DNA from: Streptomyces corallincola
GTDB taxonomy: Bacteria > Actinomycetota > Actinomycetes > Streptomycetales > Streptomycetaceae
Length of the DNA: 64,000 bases
Direction: 5' to 3'
Assembly: GCF_019104725.1 (NCBI RefSeq)
Contig: NZ_JAHRXF010000016.1
Location: forward strand, 1 to 64,000
Shown: piece after piece, positions 24,893 to 33,942 of the stretch
Numbering within the stretch: position 1 is the first letter of the stretch
Layout: the number at the start of each line of letters is the position of its first letter
Program-made: the position numbers and the translations under genes
The notes under the pieces: generated by a model
Told to the model about the DNA's origin: nothing
What the model saw: only the letters and a program-made list of their open reading frames with translations
Databases searched by the model: none

Positions 24893-25690
24893 GTGACGCA
24901 GCAGGTCCCCTCGACCGAAGCCGGGCTGACCGGTGTGCGCAACTTCCGCGACGTGGGCGGACTGCCCACCGCGGACGGGCGCCGGGTGCGCCCCGGTGTG
25001 CTGTTCCGCAGCGGCCATCTCGCGCACGCGACCGCCGCGGACGCCGTCTTCCTGGGGTCGCTGGGCCTGCGTACCGTGTTCGACTTCCGCAACGCGGCCG
25101 ACCAGAGGCTGGAGGGCCCGGACGTCGAGCTGCCCGGCGTGCGGAACGTGAACCTGCCGCTCAGCGACCCGGCGGACGGTGCCGAGTTCTGGCGGATGGT
25201 CCGCGACGGCGACGTGGACCAGCTCCGGGACATCCTCGACGGCACCAAGGGCACCGACCGCATGATCGCGTCGTACCGCGCGATGGTCACCGAGCGCACC
25301 GACGAACACGCGCGGGTGCTCGGCGCGCTGGCCGACGACAGTCTGCCCGCGCTGATGCACTGCGCCGCCGGGAAGGACCGGGCGGGTGTCTCGGTCGCCG
25401 TCACACTGCTCGCCGTCGGCGTGGAGCGGGACGCGGTCGTCGCGGACTACCTGGAGTCCAACGCCCCGCACCGGCGCTACCGGGTGCGCCGCGGCGGCAA
25501 CGCCGAAACCGCGCACACCCCCGAGGTGATGGAGCTGCTCAGCCCCCTGTTCGACGCACGCGCCGAGTACCTGCTGGCCGCGCTGAGCCGGATCGAGGAG
25601 GTCTGGGGCGACTTCGACACCTACTACGAGCGCGGGCTGAACCTGACCCCGGAGGCACGGGAACGGCTGCGCGACCACCTCGTGCACTGA
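24893..25690 (+). CDS. Tyrosine-protein phosphatase (atypical, Y_phosphatase3)
   Basis: This 265-residue phosphatase of the bacterial IPHP/SidD-like dual-specificity type opens with the family block GVRNFRDVGGLPTADGRRVRPG. The P-loop HCAAGKDRAG supplies nucleophile Cys157 and Arg163. Relatives dephosphorylate phosphotyrosine or phosphoinositides; the target here is unknown. The GTG start follows AGGAG at seven bases. It lies between the c-di-AMP-controlled peptidase and the XRE regulator and converges with the latter. Confidence 0.9.
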   Translation: MTQQVPSTEAGLTGVRNFRDVGGLPTADGRRVRPGVLFRSGHLAHATAADAVFLGSLGLRTVFDFRNAADQRLEGPDVELPGVRNVNLPLSDPADGAEFWRMVRDGDVDQLRDILDGTKGTDRMIASYRAMVTERTDEHARVLGALADDSLPALMHCAAGKDRAGVSVAVTLLAVGVERDAVVADYLESNAPHRRYRVRRGGNAETAHTPEVMELLSPLFDARAEYLLAALSRIEEVWGDFDTYYERGLNLTPEARERLRDHLVH

Positions 25691-25770
25691 GCCCCGCCCC
25701 AGCCCCGGCCCGGCACCCGCACCCGGCCCACCCCGAGTCCCCCGCCCCCGCCCCTGTCCCGTCGTACGGC

Positions 25771-25893
25771 TCAGCTCTTGGCGCCCACCGAGAACAGCAG
25801 GTACAGGAACGCGGCCAGTACGTGCCCCAGCGCGATGTAGATGATGAGCCGAATCCACAGGGACCGGGGGAACTTCTCCTCGATGTCGGTCAT
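25771..25893 (-). CDS. Small single-span membrane protein, DUF6126 family
   Basis: A 40-residue protein, MTDIEEKFPRSLWIRLIIYI and so on, with one hydrophobic helix (about residues 15-36) and a short acidic N-terminus. It matches the small actinobacterial DUF6126 family found beside XRE-cupin regulators. Its ATG overlaps the TGA stop of that regulator (ATGA), so translation is coupled. Function is unknown; it could be a membrane partner or anchor of the regulator. Confidence 0.75.
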   Translation of the reverse strand: MTDIEEKFPRSLWIRLIIYIALGHVLAAFLYLLFSVGAKS

Positions 25894-26516
25894 GACGACT
25901 GCTCTCCGGTGGTCGGGCCCAGGCACAGCGTGGCCGTGGGACTCTGCAAGAGGGTGTGGACGAACAGCAGCTCGACCCCTTCGTGGTCCTCGGCGGCGAG
26001 CCGGTGCGGGGTGAGCGAGTCGAAGTGGGCGCTGTCGCCGGGCGCGAGGAGGTGCGCGGTGTCCCCGAGGCGCAGCCGGAGCCGCCCCTTCAGGACGTAC
26101 AGCCACTCCTCACCGGGGTGGACGCGCACGATGTCGCCCTGCGCGCCGTACGGCACCTGGACGCGCAGGGCCTGCATGCCGCGCCCCTGGGCCCCGGCCC
26201 GGAGGTAGGTCCAGCCACCGGCGCGGGTGGGTTCCATGTCGGCGGCACGGACGACGGAGTCCCGGTCGGCTGCGGATTCACCGAGCAGGTCGGAGACGGT
26301 CGTACCGTAGACGCGGGCCAGTGCGAGCAGCATGGGCAGCGAGGGCTGGCGCAGGCCGGTCTCCAGCCGGGAGAGGTGGGCCGGGGAGAGCCCGGCGGAG
26401 CGGGCGGCGGCCTCCAGGGTGAGGGCCGCGCGCCGCCGCAGGGCGCGGAGTTGAGGCGCGACGGCGGGCAGCGGATCGCCGCCCTCCCCCGCCGGTACGG
26501 CGTCCGAGGCGTTCAT
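25890..26516 (-). CDS. XRE-family transcriptional regulator with cupin sensor domain
   Basis: The 208-residue protein joins an N-terminal helix-turn-helix (about residues 24-80, LRRRAALTLEAAARSAGLSP and LSRLETGLRQPSL) to a C-terminal cupin_2 domain (about 125-200, VHPGEEWLYVLKGRLRLRLGD, LAPGDSAHFDSLTPHR). Regulators of this type bind palindromic operators and sense small metabolites. Two matching palindromes lie just upstream of its start, so autoregulation is likely. It follows hpnO of the hopanoid operon on the same strand but probably has its own promoter. Confidence 0.88.
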   Translation of the reverse strand: MNASDAVPAGEGGDPLPAVAPQLRALRRRAALTLEAAARSAGLSPAHLSRLETGLRQPSLPMLLALARVYGTTVSDLLGESAADRDSVVRAADMEPTRAGGWTYLRAGAQGRGMQALRVQVPYGAQGDIVRVHPGEEWLYVLKGRLRLRLGDTAHLLAPGDSAHFDSLTPHRLAAEDHEGVELLFVHTLLQSPTATLCLGPTTGEQSS

Positions 26517-26536
26517 GCCTCCATTCAGCCGGAACC

Positions 26537-26571
26537 TTGCCTCCGGGGCAATTTTCTTGCCTCAGAGGCAA
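26537..26571 (-). promoter_or_regulatory. Twin palindromic operators upstream of the XRE regulator
   Basis: TTGCCTCCGGGGCAA and TTGCCTCAGAGGCAA are two 15-base palindromes matching TTGCCTCnGrGGCAA. They are 5 bases apart, so their centres lie 20 bases or about two DNA turns apart on one face. They sit 21 to 55 bases before the start codon of the XRE-cupin gene and would fit dimers of it. Confidence 0.7.
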
Positions 26572-26578
26572 AATCCCC

Positions 26579-26656
26579 GCCCCAAGCCCAACCCCAACCC
26601 CCGCCCCCAAGCCCAAGCCCAAGCCCAAGCCCAAGCCAAGCCCGAGCCAAGCGCCG
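26579..26656. repeat. CCCAAG hexanucleotide repeat between XRE gene and hpnO
   Basis: About six tandem CCCAAG/CCAAGC copies with degenerate flanks. This is low-complexity sequence at the hpnO 3' end with no recognised role; it could slow or end transcription only by inference. Confidence 0.7.
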
Positions 26657-26664
26657 AAGCTCCC

Positions 26665-28050
26665 TCAGCGGTTGGCCACCGCCTGCTTGATCAGCGTCTT
26701 CCCGAAGTCCCACATCAGTCCGCCCCCGCTGTGCGCGTCGTCCATGACGGCGGTGAACGCGTCCACGAACCGGTCCACGTCGGCCTCGTCCAGCACCAGC
26801 GGCGGGATCAGCTTGATGACCTCCAGGTGGTCGCCGGAGACCTGGGTGAGAATCCGGTGCCGCTGGAGCAGGGGTACGACCACCATCTGCGCGAACAGGC
26901 CCTTGCGGGCGGCCTGGAGCATGGTCCAGCGACCGCGCAGCTTCAGCGAGGTCGGGCGGCCGAACTCGATGCCGATCATCAGGCCCCGGCCGCGTACGTC
27001 GGCCAGCAGCTCGTAGGTGTCGATGAGGGCGGCGAGCCGGGACCTGAGGAGTTCGCCGGTGGTGCGGACGTTGGCGACGATCTGCTCGTTCTCCATGACC
27101 GACAGCACGGCGAGTCCGGCGGCCATCGCCTGCGCGTTGGCGCCGAAGCTGGCGGAGTGGACCAGGACGCGGTCCATCGAGGAGTAGACCTTCTTGAAGA
27201 TCCAGTCCCGGCCGAGGGTGGCGCTGACCGGGACGTAGCCGCCGGAGAGCGCCTTGGCTACGCAGACCAGGTCGGGTTCGACGCCGTCTTCGTGCTGGTA
27301 GGCGTAGAAGTCGCCGGTGCGGCCGAGGCCGGTCTGCACCTCGTCCGCGATGAGCAACGCCTTGTGCTTGCGCAGGAGTTCCTGGGCGGCGAGGAGATAG
27401 CCGGGCGGGGCCTCGTGGACGCCCTTGCCCTGGATGGGCTCCACGATGAGGGCGGCGACGTCGCCCTTCCTCAGCTCGCGGGCGAGCGCGTCGAGGTCTC
27501 CGAGGGGGATCGCGGTGTCGGGCAGCAGCGGGGCGAAGCCGTCGCGGAAGCCGTCCTCGCCGTTGACCGACAGGGAGCCGGTGGTCAGCCCGTGGAAGGC
27601 GTGGTCGCAGTACAGGACGCGGGGTTTCCCGGTGGCGTACCGGGCGAACTTCAGGGCGGTCTCGACGGCCTCGGTGCCGCTGTTGCCGAAGAACACCCGG
27701 TCCAGGTGCGGGCTGTGCGCCAGCAGGCGTTCCGCGAGCAGGCCGGGCAGCGGCTGGCAGTCGAACCGGGTGAGGTCGGCGAGGTCGGCGTCCAGTACGT
27801 CGTGCAGCGCCTTGCGGACGACCGGGTGGTGGCGGCCCAGGCCCATCACACCGAACCCGGCGAGCATGTCCAGGTGGTCGTTGCCGTCGGCGTCGAAGAA
27901 GTGGGCGCCCTCGGCCCGTTCGTAGACCCTGTCGAAGCCGATGGTGTGCAGCATGCGCGGGAGCTGCGGGTTGAGGTACTTGGCGTGCAGCTCGTAGCGC
28001 TCGGCTCCCCGCTCGGCGAGGAGCGCGCCGAGGTCGAACTCCGTGGTCAT
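26665..28050 (-). CDS. hpnO: Class-III aminotransferase of hopanoid side-chain synthesis (HpnO)
   Basis: This 461-residue PLP-dependent class-III aminotransferase shows [22 protein letters not shown] near residue 116 and [19 protein letters not shown] around residue 235. The PLP lysine lies in [17 protein letters not shown]. In hopanoid clusters such an enzyme (HpnO) aminates ribosylhopane-derived aldehyde to aminobacteriohopanetriol. Its ATG overlaps the dxs stop (ATGA), placing it as the last gene of the hopanoid operon. Without that context it would be only a generic aminotransferase. Confidence 0.88.
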   Translation of the reverse strand: MTTEFDLGALLAERGAERYELHAKYLNPQLPRMLHTIGFDRVYERAEGAHFFDADGNDHLDMLAGFGVMGLGRHHPVVRKALHDVLDADLADLTRFDCQPLPGLLAERLLAHSPHLDRVFFGNSGTEAVETALKFARYATGKPRVLYCDHAFHGLTTGSLSVNGEDGFRDGFAPLLPDTAIPLGDLDALARELRKGDVAALIVEPIQGKGVHEAPPGYLLAAQELLRKHKALLIADEVQTGLGRTGDFYAYQHEDGVEPDLVCVAKALSGGYVPVSATLGRDWIFKKVYSSMDRVLVHSASFGANAQAMAAGLAVLSVMENEQIVANVRTTGELLRSRLAALIDTYELLADVRGRGLMIGIEFGRPTSLKLRGRWTMLQAARKGLFAQMVVVPLLQRHRILTQVSGDHLEVIKLIPPLVLDEADVDRFVDAFTAVMDDAHSGGGLMWDFGKTLIKQAVANR

Positions 28051-29957
28051 TCAGTCGTCTCCTTGAGAGTGCCCAGGTCGGTGGCCGGTTCGTGCGCGGC
28101 GAGGGCGGCTCCGATCCGGCCGGCGATCTCCACGGGGGTCAGCCCGATGTCGGCCAGCACCTCGCCGCGCTTGGCGTGCGCGAGGAACTGCTCCGGGATG
28201 CCGAACCGGCGTACCGGTACGTCCACGTCGGCGTCCCCGAGGGCGAGCGCGACCGCCGAACCGACCCCGGCGGCGCGGCTGTTGTCCTCCACGACGGCGA
28301 CCAGCCGGTGCCGGGCCGCGAGCGGGGGCAGCGCCGGATCGACGGGTTTCACCCAGCGCGGGTCCACGACGGTGCAGCCGATGCCGCGTGCGGCGAGCAG
28401 GTCGGCGGCCTGGAGGCAGACCGGCGCCATCACGCCGACGGCGACGAGCAGCACCTCGGGCGCGGTGTCGCGGCGCAGCACGTCCAGGCCGCCGACCTGG
28501 TCGAGCGCCGGGATGTCCGGGCCGACGGACTCCTTGGGGAAGCGGATCAGGGTGGGCGCGTCCGCCACGTCCACGGCCTCGCGGAGCTGGGCGCGCAGCT
28601 GTCCGGCGTCGCGGGGGGCGGCGATGCGCAGACCGGGCACGACCTGGAGGATGGACATGTCCCACATGCCGTTGTGCGAGGGCCCGTCCACCCCGGTGAC
28701 CCCGGCGCGGTCCAGGACGAACGTCACCCCGCACCTGTGCAGGGCCACGTCCATCAGGAGCTGGTCGAAGGCGCGGTTGAGGAACGTGGCGTAGACGGCG
28801 ACGACGGGGTGCAGGCCGCCGGTGGCGAGTCCGGCGGCGGAGACGGTGGCGTGCTGCTCCGCGATGCCCACGTCCCAGACCCGGCCGGGGAAGCGGGCGG
28901 CGAAGGCGCCGAGTCCCACGGGGTGCAGCATGGCGGCGGTGACGGCGACGACGTCCGGGCGCTCCTCCCCGATGCGCACGATCTCGTCGCCGAACACGGA
29001 GGTCCAGGAGGGTGCGGCGGCCGGGGTGAGCGGCTCGCAGGTCAGCGGGTCCATCACGCCGACGGTGTGGAAGCGGTCCTCGTCGTGCGCGAGGGCGGGT
29101 TCGTAGCCGCGGCCCTTCTCGGTGAGGCAGTGCACGACGACCGGGCCGCCGAACCGCTTGGCGCGGCGCAGCGCGGACTCGACGGCGGCGATGTCGTGGC
29201 CGTCGATGGGGCCGACGTACTTCAGGCCCAGGTCCTCGAACATGCCCTGCGGTGCGACGGCGTCCTTGAGGCCCTTCTTGGCGCCGTGCAGCGAGTCGTA
29301 GAGGGTGCCGCCGACCACGGGGGTGCGCTGGAGGACGTCCTTGCCCCAGGCGAGGAAGCGTTCGTAGCCGTCGGTGGTGCGCAGGGTGGCCAGGTGGTTG
29401 GCGAGGCCGCCGATGGTGGGCGCGTAGGAGCGCTCGTTGTCGTTGACGACGATGATCAGCGGGCGGTCCTTGGCGGCGGCGATGTTGTTCAGCGCCTCCC
29501 AGGCCATGCCGCCGGTGAGCGCGCCGTCCCCGATGAGGGCGACCACGTGTCCCCCGGTGCCGCGCACCTGGTGGGCCTTGGCGAGCCCGTCGGCCCAGCC
29601 GAGCGCGGTGGAGGCGTGGCTGTTCTCGATGACGTCGTGCTCGGACTCCTCGCGCGAGGGGTAGCCGGACAGGCCGCCCTTGCCGCGCAGCTTGGAGAAG
29701 TCCTGGCGTCCCGTCAGCAGTTTGTGCACATAGCTCTGGTGGCCGGTGTCCAGCAGAATCCGGTCCACCGGCGAGGCGAAGACCCGGTGCAGGGCGATGG
29801 TCAGCTCGACCACGCCCAGGTTGGGTCCGAGGTGTCCGCCGGTCCGGGACACCGCCTCCACCAGGAACTGGCGTATCTCCTCGGACAGCGCGCCGAGTTC
29901 CGTCTCGGACAGCTTCCTCAGGTCGCGCGGGTGCCGGATGTTCTCCAGGATCGTCAC
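28047..29957 (-). CDS. dxs: 1-deoxy-D-xylulose-5-phosphate synthase
   Basis: This 636-residue DXS condenses pyruvate and glyceraldehyde 3-phosphate in the first step of the MEP isoprenoid pathway. The TPP-binding domain shows [17 protein letters not shown], the pyrimidine domain VGIAEQHAT, and the C-terminal transketolase domain [10 protein letters not shown]. The length is normal for DXS. It is coupled to hpnO by an ATGA overlap and follows hpnH after 165 bases, so it probably boosts isoprenoid supply for hopanoid synthesis rather than being the only copy in the genome. Confidence 0.95.
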   Translation of the reverse strand: MTILENIRHPRDLRKLSETELGALSEEIRQFLVEAVSRTGGHLGPNLGVVELTIALHRVFASPVDRILLDTGHQSYVHKLLTGRQDFSKLRGKGGLSGYPSREESEHDVIENSHASTALGWADGLAKAHQVRGTGGHVVALIGDGALTGGMAWEALNNIAAAKDRPLIIVVNDNERSYAPTIGGLANHLATLRTTDGYERFLAWGKDVLQRTPVVGGTLYDSLHGAKKGLKDAVAPQGMFEDLGLKYVGPIDGHDIAAVESALRRAKRFGGPVVVHCLTEKGRGYEPALAHDEDRFHTVGVMDPLTCEPLTPAAAPSWTSVFGDEIVRIGEERPDVVAVTAAMLHPVGLGAFAARFPGRVWDVGIAEQHATVSAAGLATGGLHPVVAVYATFLNRAFDQLLMDVALHRCGVTFVLDRAGVTGVDGPSHNGMWDMSILQVVPGLRIAAPRDAGQLRAQLREAVDVADAPTLIRFPKESVGPDIPALDQVGGLDVLRRDTAPEVLLVAVGVMAPVCLQAADLLAARGIGCTVVDPRWVKPVDPALPPLAARHRLVAVVEDNSRAAGVGSAVALALGDADVDVPVRRFGIPEQFLAHAKRGEVLADIGLTPVEIAGRIGAALAAHEPATDLGTLKETTE

Positions 29958-30122
29958 GCTGGCCCCCTCTCGGTCCGTGCCGTGCTGTCTGCCGGTCCGC
30001 TCCGTGCGGCGGGGTGGAGCCGACCGCCACCGGCCCGGCCCGGACCGCCCGCGACAGGTGCCGCGGGCGGCGGGACGGGCCGGAACCCCGGAGAGCGCTC
30101 CGGGGGTACGGCGGTCACGGGC
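29958..30122 (-). other. Intra-operon gap between hpnH and dxs with hairpin
   Basis: A long GC-rich stem-loop sits at about 30045-30070 (CCGCCCGCG paired with CGCGGGCGG) with flanking GGGCCGG complements. The gap falls where S. coelicolor, as I recall it, has a second ispG gene. No coding remnant is evident. Confidence 0.5.
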
Positions 30123-31145
30123 CTACTCCCGGTTCCCGGAGACGGTCTCGCGCATCGCCCGCAGGGACTCCTTCAGGGAGCCCATCGTGGCGAGGACGGC
30201 GGTCGGCTCGTAGCCGCAGTGCGCCATGCAGTTGGCGCAGCGCGGGTCCTTGCCCCGGCCGTACTTGTCCCAGTCGGTGTCCTCGACCAGTTCGCGGTAC
30301 GTGGGGACGTACCCGTCGCTCATCAGGTAGCAGGGGCGCTGCCAGCCGAAGAGGGAGTAGTTGGGGATCGCCCAGGCCGTGCAGGGGAAATCGACCTTGC
30401 CCTCCAGGAAGTCCAGGAAGAGCGGGGAGTGGTTGAGCCGCCAGCGGCGCCGGTTGCCGCCCGCGAACGCCTTCTTGAAGAGTTCGCGGGTCTGCTCGAC
30501 GCCGAGGAAGTGCTCCTGGTCGGGGGCCTTCTCGTAGGCGTAGGCGGGCGAGATCATCATCTCGTCCACCTCCAGGTCGTCATTGAGGAAGTTGAGCACC
30601 TCGATGATCGTCTGGGGGGTGTCGGTGTTGAAGAAGGTGGAGTTGGTGGTCACCCGGAAGCCCTGCCGCTTGGCCTCCTTGATGGCCTCGACCGCCTCGT
30701 CGAACACGCCCTCCTTGGCGACGGACTCGTCGTGCCGCTCTCGCAGCCCGTCGATGTGCACCGCGAAGGCGAAGTAGGGCGAGGGGGTGAACTTCTCCAT
30801 CTTCTTGCGCAGCAGCATGGCGTTGGTGCAGAGGAAGACGTACTTCTTCTTCGCCACCAGCTGCCGCACGATCTCGTCGATCTGCGGGTGCATCAACGGT
30901 TCGCCACCGGCGATGGAGACCATCGGCGCACCGGACTCCAGCACCGCGCCGACGGCCTGCGCGACCGGCATGCGCTGTTTCAGCACGCCCGCCGGGTGCT
31001 GGATCTTGCCGCAGCCCTCGCACTTGAGGTTGCAGGCGAACAGCGGCTCCAGCTCGACGATCAGCGGGAACTTGTCGCGCTTGCGGATCTTCTGTTCGGC
31101 CAGGTATGTAGCGACCTTGATGGACTGGCGCAGCGGCATGGCCAT
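30123..31145 (-). CDS. hpnH: Hopanoid radical SAM adenosyltransferase (HpnH)
   Basis: This 340-residue radical SAM enzyme adds the 5'-deoxyadenosyl group of SAM to hopene to give adenosylhopane. The iron-sulfur ligands are Cys38, Cys42 and Cys45 in ACNLKCEGC. Downstream SIAGGEPLMHPQID is the SAM-binding GGEP region, and a cysteine-rich C-terminus carries DPRCANCMAHCGYEPTA. MAMPLRQSIKVATYLAEQKI is the conserved family start. It is followed by dxs and preceded by hpnG in the same operon. Confidence 0.95.
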   Translation of the reverse strand: MAMPLRQSIKVATYLAEQKIRKRDKFPLIVELEPLFACNLKCEGCGKIQHPAGVLKQRMPVAQAVGAVLESGAPMVSIAGGEPLMHPQIDEIVRQLVAKKKYVFLCTNAMLLRKKMEKFTPSPYFAFAVHIDGLRERHDESVAKEGVFDEAVEAIKEAKRQGFRVTTNSTFFNTDTPQTIIEVLNFLNDDLEVDEMMISPAYAYEKAPDQEHFLGVEQTRELFKKAFAGGNRRRWRLNHSPLFLDFLEGKVDFPCTAWAIPNYSLFGWQRPCYLMSDGYVPTYRELVEDTDWDKYGRGKDPRCANCMAHCGYEPTAVLATMGSLKESLRAMRETVSGNRE

Positions 31146-31151
31146 CTGGGC

Positions 31152-31793
31152 TCACCTCCGGGGGAGCAGCAATGAACGGTGCCAATCGAAAAACGCGGGA
31201 AGAACGGACCGAAGAACGCGGAAAGCCGATATTCCACCGCGTACCGTGCCGATCCGGACGAGTTCATGTTCTGGAGCGTCCACGACCACCCGGACGGCCG
31301 CAACCGGGCGCGCACCGGCGCCCGAGGCGGTCCGGAGCGTGGCGGCGGACTCCATGTCCACCGCGAGCGCCCCGGTGGCGCGCAGCGCGGACCGTTCGGG
31401 GCCGCGGACCACGTGGTCGGAACCGGTCAGCGGACCGGTGTGGACGGTGCGGCCGGGCAGCAGCCGCGTGAGTTCCTCGACGAGCAGTTCGGTGCCCTCG
31501 CACGGGACGGTCCCGTACGTGTCGCGGGTCTCCTCGGCGACGATCAGGTCGCCGGGGTGGGTGCCGGGGGCGAGCCCGGCGCAGAACCCGGTGGCCAGCA
31601 CGGCCGCACCGGCCAGCGCCGGGTCCGCCAGATGTCCGGCGACCGACCGCTCGGCCGCCTTCGGGCCCATTCCGGTCCGTACGAGGCGGTACGGGCCGCC
31701 GGGCACGCCGCGTGCGCCGGTGCGCAGCGCGAGGTGCTCGATGCCGAGCGCGCAGGCGATCAGCAGCGGGGCCGGGGCGGGCGCGCCGTCCAC
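31152..31793 (-). CDS. hpnG: Adenosylhopane nucleosidase/phosphorylase (HpnG)
   Basis: A 213-residue purine-nucleoside-phosphorylase-like protein. GPKAAERSVAGHL is the N-terminal phosphate/substrate loop, GFCAGLAPGTHPGDLIVA the middle, and GALAVDMESAATLRTA the ribose/base-binding MES motif. In hopanoid clusters HpnG releases adenine from adenosylhopane to give ribosylhopane or its phosphate. The GTG start directly abuts the shc stop, so the two are translated together. It is followed seven bases later by hpnH. Confidence 0.88.
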   Translation of the reverse strand: MDGAPAPAPLLIACALGIEHLALRTGARGVPGGPYRLVRTGMGPKAAERSVAGHLADPALAGAAVLATGFCAGLAPGTHPGDLIVAEETRDTYGTVPCEGTELLVEELTRLLPGRTVHTGPLTGSDHVVRGPERSALRATGALAVDMESAATLRTASGAGARPVAAVRVVVDAPEHELVRIGTVRGGISAFRVLRSVLPAFFDWHRSLLLPRR

Positions 31794-33830
31794 TCAGCCC
31801 TCCCCGGCGGCGCCGCGGCCGTGCGGCCGGGCGGTACGGGCCAGCGGGGGGCGCTCGAAGGGGTCGCCGTTGAGGTAGCGGCCGAGCGCGGTGAGCGGGA
31901 ACACCTGCCGGTACAGGTGGTAGTTGATGGAGAAGTCCCAGGGGAAGCCGGTGCCGGTGAAGTACGGCTCGTCCCAGGAGCCGTCCTCGGCCTGGGTCTC
32001 CACCAGCCACCGCACCCCGCGCTCGACGGCGGCGGAGTCCCGTTCCCCCGCCGCGAGCAGCGCCATCAGCGCCCACGCGGTCTGCGAGGCGGTGGAGACC
32101 CCGCGTCCGCTCCACTCCCTGGCGTACCGGTAGGAGCGCAGGTCCTCGCCCCAGCCGCCGTCCTCGTTCTGGACGCGCTCCAGCCAGGTCACCGCGCGCC
32201 GGATCGCCGGGTGGGTGCCGGGCAGTCCGGCGGCGGTCAGGGCGGGCACCACCGAGCCGGTGCCGTACACGTAGTTGACGCCCCAGCGGCCGAACCACGA
32301 GCCGTCCGGCTCCTGTTCGGCGAGCAGCCAGTCGATGCCGCGCCGGGTGCGCGGGTCGTGGGCGAGGCCCTCGGCGGCCAGCATCTCCACCACGTGCGCG
32401 GTGACATCGGCGGACGGCGGGTCGATGACCTCGCCGAAGTCGCAGAACGGCAGCCGGTTGGGGAACTTGCTGGTGTTGTCCACGTCGAACGCGCCCCAGG
32501 CGCCGTTCTTCGACTGCATCCCGAGGTTCCAGCGGACCGCGCGGCCGAGGGCGCCCTCCACCCGGTCGGGGTCGTGGTGGCGGACCCGGCGCAGCGCGAG
32601 GGCCACCTCGGCGGTGTCGTCGATGTCCGGGTAGTTGTCGTTGTGGAACTCGAACGCCCAGCCGCCCGGCGGGAGTTGGGGCCGCTTGACGGCCCAGTCG
32701 CCGCGCCGGACGATCTCCTCCCCGAGCATCCAGTCGGCGGCTCTGACCAGTCTGGGGTCGTCGGCGGGCACTCCGGCGTCCGCCAGCGCGATGACGGCGA
32801 GGCAGGTGTCCCACACCGGCGACTGGCACGCCTCGATCATCCGGGAGCCGTCCTCGCGCCACACCGCGAACCGGTCCAGTGACTCAAGTCCCGCGCGCAT
32901 CACGGGGTGTTCGAGGTCGTAGCCGAGCAAGTGCAGCGCGATGACCGAGTAGACGGCCGGGGGCTGGATGCCGCCCCAGCAGCCGTCGTTCTCCTGGCGC
33001 TCGATGATCCAGCGGGCCGCCGTACGCATCGCCGCCTTGCGCAGCCGACGCGGCGCCACCTTGCGGAACCGGTGCAGCACCTTGTCGAGCCGCTGGAACG
33101 CACCGTCCCAACTGGCCACCGGAGCGAGGGACTTGGCGGGATTCGGGTCGGCCGGGTCGGTGTGCAGCTCGTCCAGCGGGAACGGCGCGGGCCGCACCGG
33201 GCGGTGCGCGGAGACCACGGTGAGCGGCACGATGGTCTGCCGCGCCCAGCAGCCGAAGTCGTAGATGTTCAGCGGCACCCAGGTCGGCAGGTAGATGATC
33301 TCGGGCGGGAGTTCGGGCAGGTCCTCCCACTTCCACCAGCCGAACAGAGCGAGCCAGATCCGGGTGAAGACCCGGGCCCCCGCGATCCCCCCGCGCTCGC
33401 GGACCCAGGCGGAGGCGCGGGCCATGTGCGGGGCGTCGGGCGCGTCCCCGGCGAGCCGCAGCGCGACGTACGCCTCCACGGTGGCGGACAGGTCTCCCGG
33501 GCCGCCGTGGAAGGTGGCCCAGGCGCCGTCCTCGCGCTGCTGCCCGCGCACGAACAGCGCGGAGGCGCGGGTGGTCGCCTCGTCGCGGATGCCGAGGAAC
33601 TGGCGGAGCAGCAGGTCCTCGGCGTCCATCGTGACGTTGGTCTCCAGATCGCCCTTCCACCAGCCCTGGTCGTCCTGGAGGGCGAGCAGGAACTCGGTGG
33701 CGCGGCGGGTGGCGCGGGCGGCCGTGTCCCGCGTCCCGGCCGCCTCGTGGGCGGTGCGGTCGGTGTCACTGGCCGCGGCAGCGCGGGACGGCAGGGCCGC
33801 CCCGGTGCTTCCGTCGGTCGTCGCTGTCAT
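31794..33830 (-). CDS. shc: Squalene-hopene cyclase
   Basis: This 678-residue enzyme cyclises squalene to hopene. The catalytic acid motif is DIDDTA at residues 402-407. QW repeats are visible (QDDQGWWKGDLETN near the start, EPDGSWFGRWGVNYVYG, and QNEDGGWGEDLRSYR). The start follows AAGGGGAAGCC and begins MTATTDGSTG. A 67-codon upstream extension in frame is antisense-like noise. It lies between the polyprenyl synthase gene and hpnG. Confidence 0.97.
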   Translation of the reverse strand: MTATTDGSTGAALPSRAAAASDTDRTAHEAAGTRDTAARATRRATEFLLALQDDQGWWKGDLETNVTMDAEDLLLRQFLGIRDEATTRASALFVRGQQREDGAWATFHGGPGDLSATVEAYVALRLAGDAPDAPHMARASAWVRERGGIAGARVFTRIWLALFGWWKWEDLPELPPEIIYLPTWVPLNIYDFGCWARQTIVPLTVVSAHRPVRPAPFPLDELHTDPADPNPAKSLAPVASWDGAFQRLDKVLHRFRKVAPRRLRKAAMRTAARWIIERQENDGCWGGIQPPAVYSVIALHLLGYDLEHPVMRAGLESLDRFAVWREDGSRMIEACQSPVWDTCLAVIALADAGVPADDPRLVRAADWMLGEEIVRRGDWAVKRPQLPPGGWAFEFHNDNYPDIDDTAEVALALRRVRHHDPDRVEGALGRAVRWNLGMQSKNGAWGAFDVDNTSKFPNRLPFCDFGEVIDPPSADVTAHVVEMLAAEGLAHDPRTRRGIDWLLAEQEPDGSWFGRWGVNYVYGTGSVVPALTAAGLPGTHPAIRRAVTWLERVQNEDGGWGEDLRSYRYAREWSGRGVSTASQTAWALMALLAAGERDSAAVERGVRWLVETQAEDGSWDEPYFTGTGFPWDFSINYHLYRQVFPLTALGRYLNGDPFERPPLARTARPHGRGAAGEG

Positions 33831-33877
33831 GGCTTCCCCTTCGTGCAGTCGTGAGTCGTGCTGCTGTGGGTCCGCCG

Positions 33878-33915
33878 TCGGCCGGCCCGCCCCTCGCGGG
33901 GGCGTCCGGCCGGCG
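33878..33915 (-). other. Stem-loop between polyprenyl synthase and shc genes
   Basis: GC-rich hairpin (GGCCGG and CGCCCC arms with one bulge, loop of about 5 bases) in the 112-base gap. It may protect or attenuate the transcript within the operon. Confidence 0.4.
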
Positions 33916-33942
33916 ACTACGCGAGGCTCCGGCCGATGGCGC

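Noticed and set aside
28092..31175. Plus-strand open frame of 1027 codons opposite dxs and hpnH
   Set aside because: It lies wholly antisense to well-recognised genes, and the residue mix (G, A, V, D, R) is typical of GC-rich shadow frames.
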